A stretch of DNA of 64,000 bases from Salinibacterium sp. M195 (GCF_019443965.1 NZ_CP040814.1:558001-622000), one strand, 5' to 3'; positions 8,873-17,310 are shown, numbered from the stretch's first letter. The notes: generated by a model not told the origin, from the sequence alone. Program-made: numbers and translations.

Positions 8873-8906
8873 GTGTGGGGGTTTCAGAACCTTGAGGCCC
8901 CCACAC
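8873..8906 (+). terminator. Intercistronic hairpin between binding protein and permeases
   Basis: GTGTGGGGG at 8873-8881 pairs perfectly with CCCCCACAC at 8898-8906 around a 16-nt loop. No U-run follows, so it is more likely a partial terminator or an mRNA-stabilising hairpin that lets binding protein outnumber permease than a full stop. Confidence 0.6.
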
Positions 8907-8941
8907 TCTGTTCCACTCCCCAACTCATAGGCGAGGAACAC

Positions 8942-9922
8942 ATGAGCAGCTCAACGCTAGTCACGAAAGGCACGGAGCCACCGGCTTCCGGCCCCCGTGC
9001 ATCCACTACCCCTCGGCGTCACCGCACCCGCCACGCAGAGTCGCGTGGTGCGTGGATCTTGCTCGCCCCCTACCTGGCCCTGTTCTTGGTGGCCGCCGCA
9101 ATCCCGATTGGCTACGCCTTCTGGATCGCCCTGCAAAAAGCTCCAACACTCGTCGACCCCTCAAGCGGGTTCGGCGGCATTGATTCCTTCATCACGGTAA
9201 TCACCGACTACCGGTTCTCCGGAACGTTCGTCAATATCTTCTCCGTCATGATCGTGTGGTTGCCGCTCATGATGATCGGCATTGTGGGTTTGGCCTTGCT
9301 GGTTCACGCTAGCCCCGGTCGCTTCGGTTCCACGATGCGGTTCTTCTACTTCATCCCCGGTGCGTTGAGCGGAATTGCCAACTTCGTGCTCTGGGTTTAC
9401 CTCCTTCACCCCACCCAGTCACCGCTCGCACCCCTCTGGCAAGAAGTCGGATTCGGGTCGCTGAAAGAGATCGTCACCGACGGCAACATGCCGATGATCC
9501 TCACGGGAATGCTCTTCTTCCAAGGTGTAGGAACGTGGATCATCGTCGTCAACGGTGGCCTCAACGGCATTCCAGACGAAATCTTTGAAGCGGCCAAGAT
9601 TGACGGCGCGAACGCGTGGGATCTGGCCTGGCACATCAAGCTTCCGCTCATCCGCCCCTGGATTGGCTACGCCGCCCTCATGAACCTCGCCTACGGTTTC
9701 CAGCTATTCCTTGAGCCGTACCTGTTGCGTCAGATTTCATCTGGCGCCATTGCGGGCGAATGGGCGCCAACTCAGTTGGGCTACGCCTTCGCTTTCACTA
9801 ACCGAAACTTTCCGGCAGCAGCCGCACTGTCAATCATCCTGCTCGTAATCACCCTGAGTATCGGAGTTGTCATCGTGATGAAGAGCGGACTCTTCGGTGA
9901 CGAAAAGGAGAAGAAGCGATGA
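8942..9922 (+). CDS. ABC sugar transporter permease, MalF type
   Basis: A 326-residue inner-membrane permease with about six predicted membrane helices; the first is WILLAPYLALFLVAAAIP, after a basic cytoplasmic tail. The EAA loop that docks the ATPase is clear (EAAKIDGANAWDLAWHIKLPLIRP). The ATG at 8942 follows GAGGAACAC; an earlier in-frame start lies inside the hairpin. Its stop overlaps the next permease by 4 nt, so the two are translationally coupled and should form a heterodimer. Confidence 0.93.
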   Translation: MSSSTLVTKGTEPPASGPRASTTPRRHRTRHAESRGAWILLAPYLALFLVAAAIPIGYAFWIALQKAPTLVDPSSGFGGIDSFITVITDYRFSGTFVNIFSVMIVWLPLMMIGIVGLALLVHASPGRFGSTMRFFYFIPGALSGIANFVLWVYLLHPTQSPLAPLWQEVGFGSLKEIVTDGNMPMILTGMLFFQGVGTWIIVVNGGLNGIPDEIFEAAKIDGANAWDLAWHIKLPLIRPWIGYAALMNLAYGFQLFLEPYLLRQISSGAIAGEWAPTQLGYAFAFTNRNFPAAAALSIILLVITLSIGVVIVMKSGLFGDEKEKKR

Positions 9923-10848
9923 GCAACAACGCTCCCACCGTCGTCGGCGCCAAACATTGGACCGTCGGTCGGATTTCTCGCATCACCGTCATGGTGATCA
10001 TTGCTGCCGCCTTCATACTGCCCATCATTGGCTTTATTGCGATGGCCTTCCGCAGCCAAGAAGGTGTGCTCGCCGGCACCGATGGCTTCCTCGGCCTCGG
10101 CGGAATCTCCTGGGACAACGTCGTATTTAGCTGGAGCCAGATCAATGGATTCGGCCCCGGCGATGGTGGTCTCTTCACCCGCTGGGTAGGCAACTCCCTC
10201 GTGGTCGCCGTCATTGGCGGCGTACTTGCCCTCGTTGCGGCACTCCCCGCGGGGTATGCACTTTCTCGACTGCGCTTCCGTGGCCGCAAGGTGATGCTTT
10301 TCGCCACTCTGCTCGCGATGGTGATGCCGAACACCGTTCTCGTCATCCCGCTGTTCCTTGAAGTGAATGCCATCGGCGCCGTCGGCCAATTGTGGCCGGT
10401 TGCGGTAATCATGGGCTTCTTCCCCTTCGGTACCTATCTCGTCTACATCCACTTCATGACGACCATGCCGCAGGAGTTGGTCGAAGCCGCCCGTATCGAT
10501 GGCCTCAGCGAAATCGCGACCTTCTTCTACGTGGCACTGCCCATCTCGAAGCAAGTAATTGCGCTCGTTGCCTTCTTCTCTTTCGTGGCGAACTGGACCA
10601 ACTTCTTCTTGCCGCTGGCACTGCTCACCTCCAACCAAGAGAACAAGACCATCTCGATCGGAATTCAAGAACTCATCGGCGCCAGCCCACTGTTCAACGC
10701 AACGGTGGCGGCTGGCCTCGACGTGAAGCTCTACATGCCTCAGCTTGCGCTCGCCACTTTCCTCTCGATGATCCCGCTGCTCGTCGTGTTCCTTACGGCC
10801 CAGCGCTTCTTGATCCGTGGACAAACTGTTGGTGCGGTGAAGGGATAA
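9919..10848 (+). CDS. ABC sugar transporter permease, MalG type
   Basis: A 309-residue permease with six hydrophobic segments and the EAA motif EAARIDGLSEIATFFYVALP. It begins with ATG in an ATGA overlap with the preceding permease, preceded by AAGGAGAAG. It completes the membrane part of the importer with the binding protein at 7524. No ATPase gene is present in this locus, so a shared MsiK/MsmX-type ATPase encoded elsewhere is expected. Confidence 0.93.
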   Translation: MSNNAPTVVGAKHWTVGRISRITVMVIIAAAFILPIIGFIAMAFRSQEGVLAGTDGFLGLGGISWDNVVFSWSQINGFGPGDGGLFTRWVGNSLVVAVIGGVLALVAALPAGYALSRLRFRGRKVMLFATLLAMVMPNTVLVIPLFLEVNAIGAVGQLWPVAVIMGFFPFGTYLVYIHFMTTMPQELVEAARIDGLSEIATFFYVALPISKQVIALVAFFSFVANWTNFFLPLALLTSNQENKTISIGIQELIGASPLFNATVAAGLDVKLYMPQLALATFLSMIPLLVVFLTAQRFLIRGQTVGAVKG

Positions 10849-10850
10849 CC

Positions 10851-11174
10851 ATGAAACGAGTAGCCCAAGTTATCGGCCTCCCGCCGGAGAACCGCGACGA
10901 GTACGAGCGATACCACGCCGCCGTCTGGCCAACGATCCTTGAACGCCTCGCGGCAAGCAACATCCACAACTATTCGATCTATCGCCACGGCGACCTACTG
11001 TTCTCGTACTTCGAATACACGGGTGACGACTACGAAGCTGACCAGGCGGCGATCGCGGCAGACCCTGAAACGCAGCGCTGGTGGGCGCTTCAAGAACCGC
11101 TGCAACGTCCACTGGATGACCGTGCCGAGGGCGAATGGTGGAAAGAGCTACCCGAGGTCTTCCACGTTGACTAA
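10851..11174 (+). CDS. L-rhamnose/L-fucose mutarotase family protein
   Basis: A 107-residue protein of the RhaM (DUF718) family, which interconverts the alpha and beta anomers of deoxy-sugars. Visible family features are the N-terminal strand RVAQVIGLPPE, the helix ending YHAAVWPTILERL, the core NIHNYSIYRHGDLLFSYFEY and the late Trp pair RWWALQEPLQ. The ATG at 10851 lies 2 nt after the permease stop, so the gene is coupled to it. In this locus it should supply the anomer used by the aldose dehydrogenase. Confidence 0.88.
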   Translation: MKRVAQVIGLPPENRDEYERYHAAVWPTILERLAASNIHNYSIYRHGDLLFSYFEYTGDDYEADQAAIAADPETQRWWALQEPLQRPLDDRAEGEWWKELPEVFHVD

Positions 11175-11249
11175 CTAGACCGAGTACCGACCGCGCATCA
11201 CCAGCGCCCATTTCTACATTTCTGTTCTGAGCAAGGAGAACTCTTCAGC

Positions 11250-12566
11250 ATGACTACTATCACCAGCGTTGACGTCTACGATGTGCGTTTTCCGACGTCG
11301 CTCACGGCGGACGGTTCAGATGCCATGAATAAGGATGGCGACTACTCGGCCGCCTATGTTGTGCTCCGCACTGATGAAAAGGGCGTCGCGGGCTACGGCT
11401 TCACCTTCACCATAGGACGCGGAAACGATATTTGTGCGCTTGCCGCCGAACAGCGGGCAGCACCACTCGTTGGCCGGAATGTCGATGAGATTGTTGGCGA
11501 TCTGGGTGGTATCTACCGTGAGTTGAAGTCTGACTCACAGCTGCGCTGGCTTGGCCCAGAAAAGGGCGTCGAGCACCTCGCAATGGCCGCCGTCATGAAT
11601 GCCGTCTGGGATCTCGCCGCCCGTCGGGCCAACAAACCACTCTGGCGCCTGCTCACCGACATGACGCCCGAACAACTCGTTGACACCGCTGACTTTCAGT
11701 ACCTCACTGACGCCATCACTAAAGAAGAAGCCGTCGCGATGCTGCGCGAGCTGGCTCCTACCAAAGACCAACGCATCGCTGAACTCACCGAGACGGGTTA
11801 CCCCTGCTACACGACGAGTGCTGGCTGGTTGGGCTACTCCGACGAGAAGCTTCGCCGACTCTGCCAGGAGGCCGTGGATGCCGGCTACCGCCACATCAAA
11901 CTCAAGGTCGGGGCGAACCTCGATGAGGACATCCGTCGCTGCGGAATCGCTCGCGAAGTGATCGGTGCCGATGCAAAGCTGATGATCGACGCCAACCAGG
12001 TGTGGGACGTCAACGAGGCGATCGTCTGGGTGAAGGCGCTTGCCGAGTTCAACCCGCTGTGGATCGAAGAGCCGACGAGCCCGGATGACGTGCTCGGCCA
12101 TGCCACGATCCGCAAGGCCGTTGCGCCCATTGGCGTTGCGACCGGAGAGCATGGCATGAATCGAGTGCTCTTCAAGCAGATGTTCCAGGCTGGCGCGATC
12201 GATTTCTGCCAGCTCGACTCGGCACGCCTCGCTGGCCCGAACGAGATCATCGCCGTGTACCTGATGGCGAAAAAGTTCGGCGTTCCGGTCTGCCCGCACG
12301 CTGGTGGCGTTGGGCTCTGCGAGCTTGTGCAGCATCTGTCGATCTTCGACTACGTTGCCGTTTCGGGGACTCTCGAGAATAGAGTCACGGAATTTGTAGA
12401 CCACTTGCACGAACATTTCGTCGATCCGTGCATTGTTGAGAACGGGGCCTACCGTGTTCCGATGGCACCGGGATACTCCGCCCAGATGCACGAGTCATCG
12501 CTGACTGAGTTCTCGTTTCCCGAAGGAAGCTACTGGCTCGGGGCAGCACAAGCTGGCTCGGAATAA
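11250..12566 (+). CDS. L-fuconate dehydratase
   Basis: A 438-residue enolase-superfamily enzyme at the usual length for fuconate dehydratase. The N-terminus ([19 protein letters not shown]) is characteristic of this family. Catalytic positions are readable: K217-L-K219 (IKLKVG), D247 (MIDANQVW), E273/E274 ([10 protein letters not shown]), E300 (ATGEHGMNR) and H350 (CPHAGG). It would convert L-fuconate to 2-keto-3-deoxy-L-fuconate with Mg2+. A good Shine-Dalgarno site (AAGGAGAA) precedes the ATG. It is the last gene of the sugar locus and gives the best clue that L-fucose or a close relative is the substrate. Confidence 0.92.
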   Translation: MTTITSVDVYDVRFPTSLTADGSDAMNKDGDYSAAYVVLRTDEKGVAGYGFTFTIGRGNDICALAAEQRAAPLVGRNVDEIVGDLGGIYRELKSDSQLRWLGPEKGVEHLAMAAVMNAVWDLAARRANKPLWRLLTDMTPEQLVDTADFQYLTDAITKEEAVAMLRELAPTKDQRIAELTETGYPCYTTSAGWLGYSDEKLRRLCQEAVDAGYRHIKLKVGANLDEDIRRCGIAREVIGADAKLMIDANQVWDVNEAIVWVKALAEFNPLWIEEPTSPDDVLGHATIRKAVAPIGVATGEHGMNRVLFKQMFQAGAIDFCQLDSARLAGPNEIIAVYLMAKKFGVPVCPHAGGVGLCELVQHLSIFDYVAVSGTLENRVTEFVDHLHEHFVDPCIVENGAYRVPMAPGYSAQMHESSLTEFSFPEGSYWLGAAQAGSE

Positions 12567-12641
12567 CGAACCAGGGTGCACGCAGAATCCCCGTAATTCC
12601 GCGGTAGAACAGGGTGTTTGCCCGCTGAACGATTGGTGAGT

Positions 12642-12678
12642 GCTCGTCGCTCAGCCGACGATTAAACACGCGACGAGC
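12642..12678. repeat. Inverted repeat, 9-bp arms
   Basis: GCTCGTCGC at 12642-12650 pairs with GCGACGAGC at 12670-12678 around a 19-nt loop. It could form a hairpin in either strand and act as terminator or operator. Confidence 0.5.
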
Positions 12679-12764
12679 GCTGAAATCGAGTGGGTTGCCG
12701 CGACACTTCCGCACGCCTCAGAACCTGCGCACTACTCAACAACTGATCAAGACGTCAATGCGAC

Positions 12765-12800
12765 ACGCCGTACACCCCCCTAACGGGGGGTGTACGGCGT
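12765..12800. terminator. Perfect 16-bp hairpin with TAAC loop
   Basis: ACGCCGTACACCCCCC at 12765-12780 pairs with every base of 12785-12800 across a 4-nt TAAC loop. The stem is very stable and ends in six G-C pairs at the loop. No T-run follows on either strand, so it could be a bidirectional terminator without a U-tract or an RNA/DNA regulatory structure. Confidence 0.6.
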
Positions 12801-12827
12801 CGCGACTGGTGGAGTAACTTCGCTGAC

Positions 12828-12844
12828 ACCCCCTCCTTGGGGGT
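12828..12844. repeat. Short hairpin next to the 16-bp stem
   Basis: ACCCCC at 12828-12833 and GGGGGT at 12839-12844 flank a 5-nt loop. The C-run and G-run resemble the core of the neighbouring stem, so it may be an alternative pairing partner. Confidence 0.4.
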
Positions 12845-13077
12845 CACCCAAACAGAGCAAGCACTATCACCCGCCCCGCAAGTGCGTGTCTACCAACGCG
12901 CCTCCCCTGCGCCCGCCCCCGCCGTGCGCCCCGATGAGAATGATCGCAAGACCGACACCCGAAATGTCGTGATCCCGATGCACGTGTTTTTTCGCTTTCG
13001 CCAGAACAACTACACAACCGCCACCCTGCTGAGGTTCACCTCCTCAGTTCGCACGCTCTCCTCTCGAAAGTCGAGCG

Positions 13078-14616
13078 ATGAGTGAGCTGCGGAAGATTCT
13101 TCCCCTACCCAAGCCCGATGCCGAGCGTAACCACCTGCGGTTGGTTGACTCCACCGACTTTCACCCGCTCTCGACAACTGCCCGACACCCTGAGTCTGGT
13201 TTAGTTTGGGCCCGCGCGTACGAGAAGAAGTTGCTCATTACCGACGCGTCGATCATCGGAATCACGATGCTCGTCGCGTTGCTGACACGAGCCGAATTGA
13301 GCAACATTCCCCAGTTCCTTGCTGCCCTCAATCCTCTGATGTGGCTTGGTCTCATCGGTATCGCGGTGATTTGGCTATTACTGCTCCAGATTTTCCACAC
13401 GCGAGACCGCACGGTCATCGGCACCGGGGCCAATGAATACAAGCGACTCATCACGGCGAGCATGGCAACTTTTGGCCTGCTCTCCGTTACTCTCCTGATT
13501 GTCGAAGCTGGCTACCCTGGTCGGGGAGCGGTGCTCACGATCGCCGGAGGCGTGTTCGTGCTTCTTGCTAGCCGCTGGTCATGGCGCCGCTGGCTCACAA
13601 GACAACGCAGACTCGGGCGGGCACTGTCGCGGGCGGTGATCGTCGGAACAAAAACCGAGGTCGACTACGTCGTTTCGAAGATTAAGGGAAACCTGACGGC
13701 GGCGTTCGCCGTCGTCGGGGTGCTTGCAGAAGCCGACGAGGAACACTCCCCCAAGTCTGCTTCCCCAACTCGCTACAAGTTTGGTGCTGATCGGGTGGCA
13801 GAGACTGCAGCCGAGCTGGGCGCTGACGCCGTAATCGTCGCTGGTGATCACGGTTGCGGCAATGACTTCATCCGCGATCTGGCCTGGCAGCTCGAGGGCA
13901 CGGCCGCCGAGCTGATACTGGCCTCTCGGCTGGCAAATGTTGCCGGGCCGCGCATCCACTTTCGGCCGGTTGAAGGTCTGCCGCTCATCCATGTCGAAAT
14001 TCCGCAGTTTGAGGGGGGAAAGCACGTCGTCAAGCGCGGCCTCGATATAGCGGTCTCTGCGGTAGCGCTCGTCATACTCTCCCCGCTCTTCCTCCTCCTG
14101 ACGTTGGCCGTTCGACTGGATAGCCCCGGTGGCGCATTCTTTAGTCAGGTTCGAGTGGGGCGAAACTTGGAAACCTTTCGAATGTTCAAGTTCCGCTCGA
14201 TGGTCTCGGATGCGTCAACCAGACTCGCTGAACTCGCCGAACACAACGAAGGCTCTGGAGTGCTTTTCAAGCTGCGGAACGATCCTAGAGTGACCACAGT
14301 CGGGCGCTTTATCCGAAAGTATTCGCTCGATGAATTGCCACAGATCTGGAACGTGCTGAAAGGGAACATGAGTTTGGTTGGGCCACGACCGCCCCTGCCA
14401 AGCGAAGTGAGCGCTTACCAAGGCAAGGTAAATCGCCGCATGTACATCAAACCTGGTTTGACAGGAATGTGGCAGATTAACGGCCGTTCTGACCTGAATT
14501 GGGAGGACAGCATGCGCCTAGACCTCTACTACGTCGAGAACTGGTCTGTGGTCGGTGACCTTGTCATTATGTGGCGCACCTTCAAAGTCATTCTTCGTCC
14601 CGTTGGCGCGTACTAG
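13078..14616 (+). CDS. Exopolysaccharide polyprenyl-phosphate sugar transferase
   Basis: A 512-residue membrane enzyme. Residues from about 60 to 170 hold several membrane helices, the middle is a soluble CoA-binding-like domain, and from about 320 the bacterial sugar transferase domain starts with VVKRGLDIAVSAVALVILSPLFLLL. Its signatures are visible: GRNLETFRMFKFRSM, GRFIRKYSLDELPQ, NVLKGNMSLVGPRPPLP and KPGLTGMWQINGRS. It transfers a hexose-1-phosphate from a nucleotide sugar to undecaprenyl phosphate, the first step of exopolysaccharide or capsule repeat-unit synthesis. It stands alone: no glycosyltransferase, Wzx or Wzy gene lies nearby. Confidence 0.92.
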   Translation: MSELRKILPLPKPDAERNHLRLVDSTDFHPLSTTARHPESGLVWARAYEKKLLITDASIIGITMLVALLTRAELSNIPQFLAALNPLMWLGLIGIAVIWLLLLQIFHTRDRTVIGTGANEYKRLITASMATFGLLSVTLLIVEAGYPGRGAVLTIAGGVFVLLASRWSWRRWLTRQRRLGRALSRAVIVGTKTEVDYVVSKIKGNLTAAFAVVGVLAEADEEHSPKSASPTRYKFGADRVAETAAELGADAVIVAGDHGCGNDFIRDLAWQLEGTAAELILASRLANVAGPRIHFRPVEGLPLIHVEIPQFEGGKHVVKRGLDIAVSAVALVILSPLFLLLTLAVRLDSPGGAFFSQVRVGRNLETFRMFKFRSMVSDASTRLAELAEHNEGSGVLFKLRNDPRVTTVGRFIRKYSLDELPQIWNVLKGNMSLVGPRPPLPSEVSAYQGKVNRRMYIKPGLTGMWQINGRSDLNWEDSMRLDLYYVENWSVVGDLVIMWRTFKVILRPVGAY

Positions 14617-14674
14617 TCATGCAAAACCGCATAACTGGTGGCGCTGCCTCCGACCGCCGCCAGGCTGCAGACGT

Positions 14675-14705
14675 CCTCACAACGACCGTCGGGACAGTTG
14701 TGAGG
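14675..14705. repeat. Inverted repeat, 9-bp arms
   Basis: CCTCACAAC at 14675-14683 pairs with GTTGTGAGG at 14697-14705 over a 13-nt loop. It lies 58 bp after the sugar transferase stop and may act as its terminator. Confidence 0.45.
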
Positions 14706-14737
14706 GCAAACCCGTCGCTGATGTGCGTCATGAGAGG

Positions 14738-14765
14738 TGGCACTCTCGTGCAGGCGTAAGTGCCA
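14738..14765. repeat. Inverted repeat, 7-bp arms
   Basis: TGGCACT at 14738-14744 and AGTGCCA at 14759-14765 flank a 14-nt loop. Confidence 0.35.
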
Positions 14766-15027
14766 AGTAGAGAAGACGGATCGCGCGCGGAACCGGCGGT
14801 AATCTCGGGACGCCCCGGTGACCGGCGACTCCCTCTCGAAGGCAACGAACGCTAAGTCTGACAGCTCGCGCGAATCGGACTGCGCCATCAGCGGCGGGCG
14901 CCCAGCTGCCCCCAACCCGCACGGAATAGTGTGACGCGGCCACCGGTTCTCTCTAGTGGTGTCACGGCAAAACAATCCGCGGAGCCCTGACGCCCCGAAC
15001 CAAAATCTCTCGACGATCAGGAGCGAC

Positions 15028-15672
15028 ATGACTCTCACCCAGCAACTCAAGGACCGAGCAGACGCCTCGGCTACCACGAAATCCGCCGAAGATCTCGACA
15101 CCCTCAATAATTCGGTGCGAGTGGTCGAAGCCGCCGGCATCATCAACAATGCTCTTAAGGTTGGCGACAGCGCCCCTGATTTCGAGTTAGTGGATGCCGC
15201 TGGAAAGCACGTGCGTCTCACTGAGCTGCTGAAGACCGGACCGGTTGTCATCGCGTTCTACCGCGGAGCCTGGTGCCCATACTGCAACCTCGAACTCAAG
15301 GCTCTTCAAGAGATGCTGCCCGAGTTCCGCGCTGCTGGTGCAACGCTCATCGCGATCTCCCCGCAAACTCCCGACGAATCGCTATCGACGGAGGAGAAGC
15401 ACAATCTTGAATTCCCCGTGCTGTCCGATGGTGAGCTCGAGGCGATCAACGGTTTCGGTCTGCTTCACCCGGTGGATGACCGCACGAAAGCGTTCTACGA
15501 AAGTTCCGGGTATGACCTCGTCAAGTCCAATGGAACAACTGGCTGGCAACTGCCGCTTCCCGCGACCTACGTTGTGAAGCAAGACAGCACGATCGCCTTC
15601 GCGTTCGTGAACGCTGACTACAAGCTTCGCGCCGAACCGGCCGATGTCGTTGAGGCAGTGAAGGCGCTCTAG
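15028..15672 (+). CDS. Peroxiredoxin-like (AhpC/TSA) protein
   Basis: A 214-residue thioredoxin-fold protein. The AhpC/TSA domain starts near residue 44 (VGDSAPDFELVDAAG), and the active motif is FYRGAWCPYCNLEL with C83 and C86, a CxxC arrangement found in the peroxiredoxin-like group rather than typical 2-Cys enzymes. A 40-residue N-terminal extension with a QQL...LNN helix is also typical of that group. The ATG at 15028 follows CAGGAGCGAC; an upstream in-frame start lacks a ribosome site. It is expected to reduce peroxides or act as a thiol oxidoreductase in the cytoplasm. Confidence 0.88.
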   Translation: MTLTQQLKDRADASATTKSAEDLDTLNNSVRVVEAAGIINNALKVGDSAPDFELVDAAGKHVRLTELLKTGPVVIAFYRGAWCPYCNLELKALQEMLPEFRAAGATLIAISPQTPDESLSTEEKHNLEFPVLSDGELEAINGFGLLHPVDDRTKAFYESSGYDLVKSNGTTGWQLPLPATYVVKQDSTIAFAFVNADYKLRAEPADVVEAVKAL

Positions 15673-15691
15673 CTGCTCAGCGTCGCGGGCG

Positions 15692-15697
15692 TAGGCT
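15692..15697 (+). promoter_or_regulatory. -10 box, leaderless promoter
   Basis: TAGGCT ends 6 nt before the ATG at 15704; no ribosome-binding site is present there. Confidence 0.45.
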
Positions 15698-15703
15698 GGC
15701 GGG

Positions 15704-15892
15704 ATGATCGAAACTCAAACATTTCTTGCTGGTGGGTGGGCGTGGATATCGCTCGCCATTGTCACCGCCGGTCTTGCGGAGATGAAGCATCGGGGGCGCT
15801 GGACCTGGTTTCTGCTCGCGCTCATCTTCGGCCCGATTGCCACCGCGCTAGTCGTCATCTGGCGCCGCCCCGATTCGCCGTTCGGAAGGTAA
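15704..15892 (+). CDS. Small two-helix membrane protein
   Basis: A 62-residue protein with two hydrophobic segments (about 9-24 and 34-52) split by the charged turn EMKHRGRW, ending in a basic tail. It resembles the small phospholipase_D-nuclease N-terminal-like or PLDc_N-type membrane proteins in size and layout, but I do not recognise a specific family. A leaderless -10 box supports the start. It is followed after 6 nt by the SGNH hydrolase gene, so the two are probably co-transcribed. Confidence 0.65.
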   Translation: MIETQTFLAGGWAWISLAIVTAGLAEMKHRGRWTWFLLALIFGPIATALVVIWRRPDSPFGR

Positions 15893-15898
15893 CACCGC

Positions 15899-16663
15899 AT
15901 GACTCACCAGTTCTCCAGCTATGTCGCTATCGGTGACAGTTTCACCGAAGGCGTCGGAGATGAATTGCCGGATGGCCGTGTGCGCGGTTGGGCAGATCAG
16001 GTCGCGTTGGGCCTCGCGCTCGCCTCACCTACGCCCGTGTCTTATGCGAATCTTGCGATTCGCGGGCGCCTGCTCGCGCCCATCGCTGGAGAGCAGCTCG
16101 CGGCCGCCGTTGCCCTCCGGCCTCAGCTGATGAGCATCAACGGTGGCGGAAATGACATCATGCGCCCCAAAGTGTCGCTGGAATCGATCACCGACCAGCT
16201 GCTCGCCGCAGTCGATACGGCGACGGCCAGCGGCATCCACGTTCTCCTGCTGAGCGGTGGCAACCCGAGCCGGAATTTACCGTTCGGCGCTGTTATGGAA
16301 ACGCGGGGAGATCGTCTGGCGCAGCAAGTGATGACGCGGGCGTCGAAAGACAGCGTGACTTTCGTGAACAACTGGGCGGACCAAGAACTCACCCAATTGC
16401 GCTATTGGTCGATTGATAAATTGCATCTCAACGCTCGTGGTCACGCGAGGGTTGCGAGCAACGTGCTGTCGGCGCTCGAGATTCCGGTGCCTGATTTTGC
16501 GGCCGACGAGGGACCAGCGGATAACGCTCGCCCCCGCAATGCGGCCTACTGGCGAGAGTACGTGCTCCCCTGGATCGGGCGCCGCCTCACAGGTCGTTCC
16601 TCTGGCGACAACCGCGAACCGAAGAGCGCGACTCTGCAACCCGTGGAGATCGCGGGGCGATAG
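15899..16663 (+). CDS. SGNH/GDSL-family hydrolase
   Basis: A 254-residue esterase-like protein. Block I is AIGDSFTEGVGDE with the nucleophile S14; the GGGNDI segment gives the block III Gly/Asn; DKLHLNARGH near the C-terminus provides the catalytic Asp and His. There is no signal peptide, so it probably works in the cytoplasm. GGAAGG precedes the ATG. Substrates of this family (esters of lipids, sugars or acyl groups) cannot be predicted here. Confidence 0.88.
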   Translation: MTHQFSSYVAIGDSFTEGVGDELPDGRVRGWADQVALGLALASPTPVSYANLAIRGRLLAPIAGEQLAAAVALRPQLMSINGGGNDIMRPKVSLESITDQLLAAVDTATASGIHVLLLSGGNPSRNLPFGAVMETRGDRLAQQVMTRASKDSVTFVNNWADQELTQLRYWSIDKLHLNARGHARVASNVLSALEIPVPDFAADEGPADNARPRNAAYWREYVLPWIGRRLTGRSSGDNREPKSATLQPVEIAGR

Positions 16664-16692
16664 CGGCAGTCTGCTACTGAGTAATCGGTCGC

Positions 16693-17310
16693 TTAGCTGC
16701 GCGAGGCAAGAAGCTCGGCGAGACGCGGCAACTGGGTCTCATCGGCGAGTGCCGAACCGACCGCGACAACCTTCGCGCCGGCCTTGAGGTAGTCGCCGGC
16801 GTTGGAAGCATCCATTCCTCCGGTGGCAACGAAACGCATTGCGGGGAACGGCCCAGCCATGGCCCCGAACCAGCTGGTGCCTAAGAGGGATGCAGGAAAG
16901 GCCTTCACCCAGGTAAGGCCAGCGCTCTGCGCCGTTTGAACTTCGGTCGCGGTGGCGACGCCGGGAAGCGGCGGCATTCCCGCTTCGAAGGAGGCGCGAA
17001 CCACGTCGAGGTCGAAGCCGGGACTCACCGTAAACGCCGCTCCGGCATCCGCAGCTTGGCGTACGTGATCGAGGGTGACGACGGTTCCGGCACCGACTGA
17101 CTTGCCGAGCTCCTTTCCTGCAGCCACAACCGCACGAAGTGCTTCGATGTCGCGCTCCGACTGGATGGGCACCTCAACCGAGTCGATGCCGAGTTGCCAC
17201 GCCGTGCGGGCTAGGGCGACGCTGCGTTCGACTCCAAAGCCACGAAGGATGGCCATGAGCGGCTGGCCCTCGAAGAGCTGGTCGAGGGATTCGTTAGAGA
17301 TCTGAGCCAT
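16693..17310 (-). CDS. eda: KDPG / 4-hydroxy-2-oxoglutarate aldolase
   Basis: A 205-residue class I aldolase. The catalytic residues of the KDPG aldolase family can be placed: R23 (AILRGF), E46 (SVEVPIQS), and the Schiff-base lysine K136 in TWVKAFPAS. The SVGAGTVVT block is also diagnostic. It splits 2-keto-3-deoxy-6-phosphogluconate into pyruvate and glyceraldehyde-3-phosphate. It sits 49 bp downstream of the sugar kinase at 17360-18250 on the same strand, which together make a 2-keto-3-deoxygluconate utilisation pair. Confidence 0.92.
   Translation of the reverse strand: MAQISNESLDQLFEGQPLMAILRGFGVERSVALARTAWQLGIDSVEVPIQSERDIEALRAVVAAGKELGKSVGAGTVVTLDHVRQAADAGAAFTVSPGFDLDVVRASFEAGMPPLPGVATATEVQTAQSAGLTWVKAFPASLLGTSWFGAMAGPFPAMRFVATGGMDASNAGDYLKAGAKVVAVGSALADETQLPRLAELLASRS

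Larger units (their letters stand above)
12567..13077. other. 511-bp non-coding stretch with hairpins before the EPS gene
   Basis: I see no convincing gene here. The stretch holds a 9-bp inverted repeat (12642-12678), a perfect 16-bp stem (12765-12800) and a 6-bp stem (12828-12844). It may include the terminator of the fucose locus and a structured 5' leader or operator region for the sugar transferase. Confidence 0.6.
14617..15027. other. 411-bp non-coding stretch with two inverted repeats
   Basis: No frame here has credible coding character or a good start. The stretch contains inverted repeats at 14675-14705 and 14738-14765 that could terminate the upstream gene or form a small RNA. Nothing else is recognised. 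Confidence 0.5.

Noticed and set aside
9781..10824. A 347-codon minus-strand frame opposite the second sugar permease
   Set aside because: The product is rich in His, Asp and Glu with no motif, and the plus-strand permease has clear membrane helices and EAA loop.
12837..13085. An 82-codon plus-strand frame before the EPS gene
   Set aside because: It starts inside a hairpin, has a Pro/Arg-rich product with no motif, and runs into the start of the sugar transferase.
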